64,000 bases of DNA from Charina bottae (Eukaryota; Chordata; Lepidosauria; Squamata; Charinaidae), in NCBI GenBank assembly GCA_023362775.1, contig JALMGJ010000019.1:5063501-5127500 (forward strand). Direction: 5' to 3'. Positions 55,488-64,000 of the stretch are shown piece by piece. Below the pieces are notes generated by a model, which was given only the letters and a program-made list of their open reading frames with translations, searched no databases and was not told the DNA's origin. Position numbers and translations under genes: made by a program. Positions within the stretch are counted from its first letter, which is position 1; the number at the start of each line of letters is the position of its first letter.

Positions 55488-55621
55488 CAGTGTTTCTCAA
55501 CCTTGGGAACTTGAATGTGTGTGGACTTCAACTCCCAGAATCCTCCAGCCAGCTTGCTGGCTGGGGAATTCTGGGAGTTGAAGTCCACACACATTCAAGT
55601 TCCCAAGGTTGAGAAACACTG
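55488..55621. mobile_element. Palindromic hAT MITE (SPIN-like termini)
   Basis: 134 bp, almost a perfect inverted repeat: cagtgtttctcaaccttggg reads inward from both ends, with ~57-bp arms joined by a short ccagccagcttgctggctgg centre. Flanking ctgtacag/ctttagag match at 6 of 8 positions. The ends resemble the CAG[N]GTTCTCAACC ends of SPIN/Buster hATs. Confidence 0.85.
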
Positions 55622-55629
55622 CTTTAGAG

Positions 55630-56770
55630 GGAAGAACACTGAAATATTTTTGTAATACTTGCTTTCCTTCCAACATATACAGTATATGCAAACTTTTTTT
55701 TTTGAAAAAAGGAGATACTCATGGGATGTTCTGTGCAGTCCTTCCCATCCTAGCAAGAATTGCTAACTCCAATTCTCTTTTTTCTCAATCACTTCTCAAC
55801 ATGCAGCTCAAATAGCCAAATGACATGTCTCACACATATATCTTCCATGTGCCTGTTATGAGGGTATGCAGTTCCATGTACTTTCTTAAATGGTATATGG
55901 CAAGAACCAGGGATTAGGGATGGGTCCTGAGTCAAAGACAGGCTCAGGTTTATACAGAAATACATTCTAGCAGTGAAGCAAAAATAATAAGAGACAAACA
56001 CACCCTTCCTATTTCTTTATTTAAATGTGGTGGTGGGGGACCTCTTATTTATAGAACTACAAATGAGTCACCGACATTAGCTGCAGGGTGACTTCAGAGT
56101 TCATCCATCTAAATAAATTGTCCAGTCAGTGGATTATCGGCTGTAATTTATCCAGCCAAATTAATACATTCCTGTATAGTTCAGCTATTTTGGAAGACGG
56201 TTGCAGTGAAAAAGCTGAGGAGCAGCAGCAGCAGTAGTAATTTTGTTTATCGTGCGCCAGGTGAGGGTGAGGGAGAAGCAACTTGCACGAAACAAGCACT
56301 GCATGCAGATTTGGAACTGTTTTCCAAGTTAGCCTATGGCTGTCAGCTTGTGGTTAATTTGCATAAAATACGGATGAGGTTTGCAGAAAAGAAAGGATTC
56401 TAAATGACAGCTCAGGCAAAGTCAGTAAAGGGCACAATCCAGTAAGGAAGCGGCAGAAAGGAACCAGCGACAAGATGCTTGTTAACAAAAAAACACAAGC
56501 TCAGCACATAACTAAAGTTAATAGAACCATTTCTGCCACATGTCAAGCTGTGAAAAATACCAAAGGACAGAAACACCACAGTGAGGGGAAACAGAACATG
56601 AATATGATAGGACAGACTGCATTACAAGCAAAATACTCTGCCACAAGCTCGTTGGTCAAACCCATGGCATGCTGGGCAGGTACAGCATAGATCGATTATT
56701 TCTCCTGTCTTTCACCACTGTAACAGGCTGTGGTCCTACAATGTATTGTCAGTTTGTTTTCCCATCATAA
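55630..56770. other. No recognised gene
   Basis: Contains a short agc repeat (56220-56234). No repeat family or exon is recognised. Confidence 0.35.
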
Positions 56771-56773
56771 AAA

Positions 56774-57105
56774 AAAAGGTGAAGGTTCCCCCCGCACATT
56801 TGTGCAGTCGTGTCCGACTCTAGGGGCCGGTGCTCATCTCCGTTTGTTAGCCGAAGGGCCAGCATTGTCCGAAGACGCTTCCACGGTCATGTGGCCGCAT
56901 GACACTCGCAGAACGCTGTTACCTGCCCACCGAAGTGGTACCTATTAATCTACTTGCATTTGCATGCTTTCGAATTGCTAGCTTGGCAAGAGCTGAAGCT
57001 AGTGCGGGAGCTCACTCCGCACGCAGGGCTAGGGATTCGAACCTCCGAACTTGCGATCTTCCGATCGACAAGCCTGGCGTCTTACCCGCTGAGCCACCAC
57101 GCCCC
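56774..57105 (-). mobile_element. Sauria SINE, full length
   Basis: The head ggggcgtggtggctcagcgg is at the right end and the accttcacctttt tail at the left. It is very close to the copy at 39381, and like it has a long AT-rich block beside the head. Confidence 0.92.
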
Positions 57106-57355
57106 ATATTTTTTTTATATTTTATTAAATAAATTTTATTTTTTATTAATATTAATATTATTAATTATATTTAATATATAAATTATTATATATATGTTAT
57201 ATATATATATAATATATATAATATATAAATTAAATATATAATAAAAATATTAAATATTATATATATAATAAATATAATTAATTAATTAATATTAATATTA
57301 ATAATAAATATTATTATTTATTAAAATAAATTTATATTAAATATTTATATATTTC
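57106..57355. repeat. AT-only low-complexity block
   Basis: About 250 bp almost free of G and C (ttaatatta, atatata and ttaattaa motifs), adjoining the SINE head. Confidence 0.95.
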
Positions 57356-57470
57356 CCATCATTCCAGTGCCTTATTCAGCCTTTGTTATCCTTGCCTCTC
57401 CCATCTTTCACTTCCCTTCTGTCCTGACCATCAAAGAACAGATCATAAGATGGAGTGAGGTGGCCTCTAT

Positions 57471-57804
57471 AAAAGGTAAAGATTCCCCCCACACATTTGT
57501 GCAGTCGTGTCCGACTCTAGGGGCCGGCGCTCATCTCCGTTTGTTAGCCAAAGAGCCAGCGCTGTCCGAAGATGCTTCCGTGGTCATGTGGCTGGCATGA
57601 CGCGCGCGGAACACTGTTACCATCCCATGGAAGTGGTACCTATTAATCTACTTGGATTTGCATGCTTTCGAATTGCTAGGTTGGCAAGAGCTGGGGCGAG
57701 TGCGGGAGCTCACTCCGTCACACGGGGCTAGGGATTCGAACCTCCGAACTTGCAATCTTCCGATCGACAAGCCTGGCGTCTTACCCGCTGAGCCACCATG
57801 CCCC
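57471..57804 (-). mobile_element. Sauria SINE with perfect 15-bp target duplication
   Basis: Flanks tgaggtggcctctat at 57456-57470 and 57805-57819 are identical. Head and ACCTTT-type tail are intact. Confidence 0.94.
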
Positions 57805-57819
57805 TGAGGTGGCCTCTAT

Positions 57820-58466
57820 GCTTTTGTACTTATACTTCAAAACCTGTATTTTCCCTAAAATCTGGTGTCTAGACTTTCTGTGGAAGTGTTATTTGCTACG
57901 TAAACTTAACCTTTACACATAATCCAACTCCATAATAGTTTATAGGGGTTGCTCTCTTATTCCATCAACCACCTTGTGATGTAGGTCCCACATCTAAAGT
58001 TCTGACCAGACGTAGCCCAGACAGCTAAACTGTCCTATACTGTCTTATGAAGAAAGACATAAGCACTACTTGGTTAGTCTCAACCAGATCAATACTTGGA
58101 CTAGAAGGTTCACACCCATAAAGTCAAGGACACACCGCTGATATGATACTTCTATTGTAGATACTAGAAAAACCCTTAATATTGAAGAAAAAAAGCTAGT
58201 ATTTAAGCCTTTTATATGGCAATTCCAAAGTCTAATTCATACATCTTTTCTCCAGGCCTTATATCATATCGGCTGAGAAACACTCTTTCCCAGAGTGAAA
58301 AGTGCATTATTACTGTAACGGACCAGTTTAGTCTTAGGCTTTTCACTTTTGACCTTATCAACCTAGTCCTAGCAGAAGTCAAAAGAAGCCCTAATTTTTT
58401 CAGAATGACTTACTTCTTCTTAAGGACAGGAGCTGTAATGTCAATGTGTGTCTATGTGCATTAAAG
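57820..58466. other. No recognised feature
   Basis: Unique-looking sequence with no gene signal. Confidence 0.3.
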
Positions 58467-58474
58467 GTCTAAGA

Positions 58475-58738
58475 CAGAGCTTTCCAAACTTTTCATGTTG
58501 GTGACACACTTTTTAGACATGCATCATTTTGCAACACACTCTTACAGCAAGGCACAAGGCAGGCACTAGGACATGCGCAGAATCCTGGCAGGGCAGGTTT
58601 GGAGGCAGCGAGGCACAAGGCAGGCACTAGGACCTGCATGGAATCCTGGCAGGGCTCAGAGGCAGCAGCAGCCGCGACACACCCAGACACTGCAGCCGAC
58701 ACACTAACGTGTTGCAACACACAGTTTGGAAAGCTCTG
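58475..58738 (+). mobile_element. hAT (Buster-like) MITE
   Basis: 264 bp. The termini cagagctttcc and ggaaagctctg are perfect inverted repeats, with flanks gtctaaga/gtctaagc (7 of 8). By eye it differs from the 40350 copy at only a handful of sites, all but one of them near the right end. Confidence 0.92.
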
Positions 58739-58739
58739 G

Positions 58740-59630
58740 TCTAAGCAGAGGAAATCTCTTTCAGGCATTGGAAGAAAGTCACAATCTTCAGAGAAGGATT
58801 ACCCTAAAGTTGCATCTAGCATTGTTTAAGTAGCACAGGGGTAGACTTTTTAATATGCAGCTACTACAAGCCACAACTGTTAAAGTTTACAAAATGTATG
58901 CCTAGCAACATGAAAAGGTGGCAGGCTTTCAAGCGATGTATATCTAAGTGTGTGTGTACATACTGCAGAAATAATGTTTGTGGCATGGCAAACAGCACCC
59001 TCAAGGAAGGCAAAGCTGCTGCTCAAAAGAGACCCAGCAATTTCCATTATCTCTAAGAACACAAAACAAGATTGAAAAGAAAGCTCCTTCCTATGACATG
59101 TCACACTGGAAACAAAATTACTGCCACTTAAGACTGCATGTGAATGTAAATTGCCTTAGAACGTAGTACTGTCCTTTTTCGTTTCCTTTTCTTTTAAGAT
59201 GCACATTATGCACGCTTGAGAGTTTTGCCCTCAAGAAGTACCATCAGCCAAAAGAGATGCTCAGTGAAGCATTCTCACTAAAGGTTTGGGCTGGATTTCA
59301 GAAGATTAAAGGTCCTGCTTCAGCTACGCAATCCTATTTCGTTGGGTGGTTTCAAAGAGTATCCTAGGTATTCTCTCCCATCCAGACTGTCTGTTGTTTC
59401 AAACGAAGGATATCAGAAGAGCATAGCACAACGTTGCATTCAATCTTTTATATGTGTAAGAATGCCCTGATACAGAAGTGGCCACTTTGGTGTAATATCA
59501 AAGTCAGCAGTTCAGACGTATCTATCAAGAGTGATCTGACCCCATGAACAGACTGCTGAATAGGAAATGGGAGAGGAAGAAAACTAGGAAAGTAGCTGAT
59601 TCTACCCACTTTTGCCAGTCTAGATTGGGA
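58740..59630. other. No recognised feature
   Basis: Unique-looking sequence. No exon or repeat is recognised. Confidence 0.3.
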
Positions 59631-59639
59631 AGTTAAAAA

Positions 59640-59760
59640 AAAAAAATCTCAGAAGAGGACAGTGGCAAACCATATCCATTCTGTTACCAAGAAAACTGCA
59701 TGGACTCATCCATGAAGTCACCAGAAATCAACTTATTTCCTACCAGAGCCTTAGGCTCAT
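59640..59760 (+). mobile_element. SINE 3' tail fragment
   Basis: gaggacagtggcaaaccata, then accaagaaaactgcatggac and atgaagtcaccagaaatcaa. This is the tail type used by several SINEs here, worn and headless. Confidence 0.5.
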
Positions 59761-59851
59761 CTGCAAGCAGATGATGGCTCTCAAGGTATTTTTGGAATAT
59801 CTTAAGACAAATACAAAGGAATGTGGTTACCAGCAATCAATCAATCTCTTT

Positions 59852-59890
59852 GTGTGTCTGTCTATCTGTCTGTCTGTCTGTCTGTCTCTC
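59852..59890. repeat. (CTGT)n microsatellite
   Basis: Seven or eight ctgt-type units. Confidence 0.85.
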
Positions 59891-60334
59891 TTTCCACCCC
59901 TGGTCTAATAGCTCAAAAGAAAAGTGTATGCTTTCCATATTCAACTGATCTTTTAAGGAATCAAGAGATCTCAGATCCCTCTAGCAATCAAGTGCTTCAT
60001 CACACATCAGCCTGCTTTCCATTGTTCTGCAACATAAGCATTTCTATTTGCATGGAAATTGTGCTGAACATATAAGGATCTGACCAAACAATAAGAATCA
60101 CAGAATACAACAATGTACAAACCTTTATGGAAACAAGGGCTGTTCAGACAAGTGAACGGTAAGTTCAAGGATCATGCTAAACCATAGTTAGTTTTTACTG
60201 ATTTTTTGAGCACGTGTATTGCTAAGAAATACAGTAAGCCATAATGTAATATCCACAATGGCTTGGATTATCTAAGCCAACAACAAAAAAACCTCATTCT
60301 GGATTTGTGCACATACATTTATCATCCCTCTGAG

Positions 60335-60785
60335 AGAACTTGTGGTATTCTGTGTTACACTCCATGGAAATGAAAGTTGGACTTTGAAGAAGCACGATAG
60401 GAAGAGTATTGACACAAGCTTGGTGTTCGAGAAGGCTCCATGAAAATACCATGGACAGCCAAAAAAACAAACAAATGGATCATCAAACAAATCAAGCCCG
60501 AGTTCTCACTAGAGGCACAAATGACCAGTCTCAAATTATCGTACTTCGTGCACATTATGCAAAGACCTAGCTCTCTGAGGAAGGCTCTATAGCTGGCAAA
60601 GATGGAAGGAAAGAGATGGAGGACAACCAGCAGCAAGGTGGATGGACTCAATTACAGCAGCGATGGGTGCACCATTGGAAGATATGAAAGACCAGGTTAG
60701 GAACAGATTGTCATGGAGAAAATCTGTCTATGTGGTTGCTAAGTTGATGGCACTTAATCAATCAATCAATCAATCAATCAATCAC
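60335..60785 (+). pseudogene. Old RTE-like LINE 3' relic
   Basis: Read across frames it keeps ESWTLKKHDRKSIDTS, a degraded FGHIMRR region, RWMDSITAAMGAPLEDMKDQ and a final LSWRKSVYVVAKL. This is the RTE C-terminal order also seen in the Bov-B copies at 22.5-23.4 kb, but heavily mutated and from a different family. It ends in an (AATC)n tail at 60755-60783. Confidence 0.75.
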
Positions 60786-61930
60786 AGAACTTAAGGAAAA
60801 AGGAAAAACCATAAAGGCTTCTGCCTTTCCAATAAATCTGATTAAAAGCAAATGGTTATAAGCAGGGAGCCTCTTTCATTTTAGCCATCTGGAAAATGCC
60901 ATGAGACATAAGGGGAACATAAAAGATTGTTACCAACATAGCCCCACCATAGAAACCGCAAACCACTGCTTCAGTTTGCTGGCATCTTTTCATTCCTACA
61001 AGGAGTGTGTCCTAAGGAGTCAGTAAACATGGACTCCATTAAAAAAAAAAAAACTGAGTGCATTCTGCACCCTTTACTCTCTTAAATCAAAATGCTTTAA
61101 ACCAGGAGAACATTAAAATTAAAGTCAGGATGTAATCCATTTCCAAAGACATTTCTTTTTCTTTTTCATTTAGGAACCACTTTATAACCATTCTATCCAT
61201 CATCAAGTCCATAAAGTGCTGCTGAATCCATGAAAATCCATTATTTTGTGCTCTCTTTCCTTCTAGAACTCCTCTGGTTTGAAAACATCAGCTCCTCTTA
61301 TTAACATCTGAGGCTATTTTTGTTTAAATTGTCACTTTATCTGTTTCTTAATTTACCAATTAATGCAGGCTGAACATTGAGGAATAGTTTGCAAGCTTAC
61401 AAACTGATACCTCCAGGACACACAGTTCATCTTGTTGTGGTTTCTCTTCCTGTTATATCACTATGCAGCAATTATCACAGTGGGGTCTCCCTTGGCACGT
61501 TTTTTTTTTTTTTTAGAGATCATAACCTTGCCGTAAGTCCTAGAGCATTAGTAGATGCAAACCAACTCTAGACTGTTGCATGACCATTAATGGAAATCAT
61601 TGGGCATAAAAAATTAATTGCATAAAAGAAAAGGGAAACAAGCATGATACTGGAATTGTATTAAAAACAGGCATTTTTTTTCCCTTGTCAAAGTTCCCCG
61701 GTGTGCACATCCATCTGATAATAGCTTGCTTATATTACTTTCTTTGCCCTGCATTAAGTCCATTATTAGGTAATTAACATTAAGCCAATCTAGGCTACTG
61801 AATCATTTCAGAATGAAAGCTTTCCAGCTTATTGAAAGAGTATTCACAGAAACACAGGAGTCTGATGTCTATTAGGTTGCCAACACATGATATTATGATC
61901 TGTCTAGCAGGAGGAGAATGGAAGTATATA
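60786..61930. other. No recognised gene
   Basis: AT-rich with A12 (61040-61051) and T15 (61500-61514) runs. Confidence 0.35.
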
Positions 61931-61940
61931 GGTGAAATTT

Positions 61941-62375
61941 TAGGCTAACCATATATCCTTGAGACAAAAACGGGACATTGGGATGGCAAAATGGGACAGG
62001 GTCTTGTGTAATATTCCATATTCATGAAAAAGACAGGGGTTCCTGCCCTCCAGTCCACGCGATTGGCTCCCACCTGCAAACCCTGTCCCCGGTCCGCGCG
62101 ATTGCTCCTGTTTGCAAACCCCATTCCCCAGTCTGCGCAATTGGCTCCCGCCTGCAAACCCCGGTCCCTCCTTTGCCGCGCACTGATAGGCAGGAGGGCT
62201 TCCTCTTCTGGGCTGCCTCCAATCGGCAGCCCCACCTCGGATCCTCCTTCCGTGCCATTCCCACTGGGTTTAAAAAATGGGACAAAATTGAGATTTTTAT
62301 CAAAACGATGGGACGGTTGAAAAATGCTAAAAAAACGGGACTGTCTCATTCAAAAAGGGACGTATGGTCAGCCTA
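61941..62375 (+). mobile_element. hAT-type MITE with GC-rich repeats, 8-bp duplication
   Basis: 435 bp. The ends are taggctaaccatat and atggtcagccta (near-perfect inverted repeats), with a perfect 8-bp duplication tgaaattt (61933-61940 and 62376-62383). Inner arms repeat gggac motifs. The interior is GC-rich with ~39-bp units starting at 62061, 62100 and 62139 (gattggctccc...cctgcaaacccc), shared with the element at 8342. Open frames across it are compositional. Confidence 0.85.
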
Positions 62376-62384
62376 TGAAATTTG

Positions 62385-63265
62385 TAAACGAATGGTGAAG
62401 AAAAGGGGCCTAAGACAGAATGAATTAGAATAGAACTTAAAAATGGCAAACGTAGGTGTAGGAAAAGGTATGTATATATGTATAGGTAAAGGATGGGATA
62501 GAAATGGAATAACTGTGAATACAGCAATCACTTCTGAGGGTGGTAATCAACATCTTTATTTGGCTTGGCCTGTCAAACCAAGGGTTTCCAAATGGCACAT
62601 CTTTAATATTAAATGGTCAGTATTCACATTTCACACGTTACCCCTTTGTTCCTCAGTCACATGCACTGAGAATTAAGATGGAGCAAGTGGAGATTTTCAT
62701 TACCCTTGAAGCCACAAAGCAATATTAAGCTTATTACACAGCCTGGCCAACTTTTAGATGCAAGAGAGCACTTGGTCTGTTAGGGCATGTAGCTTTTCTT
62801 AAGCTATATAATAATAATAAAAAAAAAACAGAATAATGATGTGGTCATTGGAAAATGAGTGGAGGTAATTTTAAAGAATATAACATTATATGCTTTTAAA
62901 ATCTTGAAATGAGATTAACGTAGCAAACGTTTTATATCTTTTGAACACTTTGGAAAACATCCAAAAGTTGCTGGTCCCCAGCATGTTGGTCTCAGAAATG
63001 CAATTCAGGTGTTGCAACATTAACTCACATAGTCCTGGCCTGTCCTTTTCATTGCCAGTTTGGAATGAAATTGCAGGATTAGGAGATGAATTGTTGCATG
63101 TCAAGAACACATATACTCTACTTGGCTATATCCCTAGCATTTTAATCTATCCAGACATCTGTGGGCTTTTCACTCATAGTTATGACAAAAAGAACTATAC
63201 AAAAATGAAAGGATAAATATACACCTGACTTGCAGCAAACGATGGATAATATAATCGCCCAGAGA
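62385..63265. other. No recognised feature
   Basis: AT-rich unique-looking DNA with no gene signal. Confidence 0.3.
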
Positions 63266-63267
63266 GT

Positions 63268-63269
<2 letters not shown>

Positions 63270-63298
<29 letters not shown>
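63270..63298. repeat. (GT)n microsatellite
   Basis: About 14 gt units. Confidence 0.95.
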
Positions 63299-63301
<3 letters not shown>

Positions 63302-63529
63302 TTAAGGAAAGAAAGTTCAACAGGGGAAAAAATGCATGGCCATCATGTCAGAAGGAACCTTGAGCATGATTAGCATTTCTCTAGTTATTTCAAAGAGTGG
63401 AAGAGGATAGTGAATGGACACTCGGGAGGTATATCTGATTTTAAAGACGCTAACAGGGTTCTGGTTAGGTCACCTGCTTATCTGACCCAACTTGGTTTGC
63501 ATTTCTCAGATAAATACCCATTCCATGAA

Positions 63530-63570
<41 letters not shown>
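63530..63570. repeat. (ATT)n microsatellite, flanked by a short direct repeat
   Basis: About 13 att units. The phrase tttctcagataaatacccat occurs on both sides (63503-63522 and 63583-63602). Confidence 0.92.
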
Positions 63571-63572
<2 letters not shown>

Positions 63573-63708
63573 ACATCCATGGTATTTCTCAGATAAATAC
63601 CCATCCCTCGCCGTTTCTGCTCCTTTTTAAAATTTGCAATATCCTCTGGAGGAAAAATATATCAAGTGGGTATTTGAATATTAAATGTCTGCGAATGTCC
63701 TTTTAAAG

Positions 63709-64000
63709 AGAGCCAGTTTGGTCTACTGGTTAAAGCAACGGGCTAGAAACCAGGAGACTGAGAGTTCTAGTCCTGCCTTAGGCATGAAAGCTGGCTGGGT
63801 GACCTTGGGCCAGTCCCTGTCTCTCAGCCCTAGGAAGGAGCCAATGGCAAACCAGGAGACTGAGAGTTCTAGTCCTGCCTGAGGCACGAAAGCCGGCTGG
63901 GTGACCTTGGGCCAGTCCCTGTCTCTCAGCCCTAGGAAGGAGCCAATGGCAAACCAGGAGACTGAGAGTTCCAGTCCCGCCTTAGGCATGAAAGCCAGCT
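63709..64000 (+). mobile_element. tRNA-derived SINE with 102-bp units, cut by window end
   Basis: An intact head (agagccagtttggtctactg) and the first three units, with ggctgggtga-equivalent positions at 63793, 63895 and 63997, again exactly 102 bp apart. The array continues past the window. It is the same family as 5018 and 31355. Confidence 0.9.

Overview
This window looks like gene-poor nuclear DNA from a squamate reptile, more probably a snake than a lizard. The evidence is the repeat content: Sauria-type tRNA SINEs ending in ACCTTT, Bov-B (RTE) LINEs, 5S-rRNA-derived SINEs, an almost intact L1, L2/L3-group LINEs with AAAT/ATAG tails, Penelope-like elements, a Ty1/copia fragment, hAT MITEs and many microsatellites. 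I found no convincing host protein-coding exon, rRNA gene, tRNA gene or CRISPR array. Every reading frame I could identify belongs to a retroelement. The window could be intergenic or lie inside a very long intron.

Layout. 0-3.5 kb: an L2-group relic split by a Penelope-like element (PLE) with a GIY-YIG domain, then a mini-PLE carrying telomere-like repeats, then an old RTE relic. 5-10.5 kb: a tandemly expanded SINE, an L2/L3 LINE with an open C-terminal reverse-transcriptase frame, a GC-rich MITE and a Sauria SINE. 12.7-20.7 kb: a solo LTR, a SINE split by a hAT MITE, two 5S-derived SINEs, large GAA and ATAAAT satellites and inverted repeats. 22.4-24.9 kb: two near-identical Bov-B 3' ends, then a Ty1/copia RNase H/3' LTR region. 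27-35.5 kb: a PLE fragment, L2/L3 fragments, an 8 x 102 bp SINE array, a MITE split by a LINE, and a solo LTR. 37-42.9 kb: microsatellites, two Sauria SINEs and a hAT MITE. 42.9-50.75 kb: a nested block in which an old L2 relic received a hAT MITE, which then received a 6.3 kb full-length L1; a second hAT MITE sits in the same relic. 53-64 kb: LINE relics, a mini-PLE, a palindromic MITE, Sauria SINEs, a hAT MITE, a GC-rich hAT element and a second 102-bp SINE array that runs off the window end.

How the parts relate. The L1 encodes the usual ORF1 RNA-binding protein and ORF2 endonuclease/reverse transcriptase, but ORF2 has one internal stop. Bov-B-type enzymes are the expected mobilisers of Sauria SINEs, because their 3' ends share a similar GTCGGACACGACTG-like segment. 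The most interesting signal is in the PLE termini: five copies of a hammerhead-ribozyme-like core (CTGAAGA - stem II - GAAACGT) with compensating changes in stem II, in elements flanked by target duplications that are about 13 bp where they can be measured. The second most interesting is a SINE whose 102-bp internal unit, each with its own B-box-like motif, is tandemly amplified at three loci.
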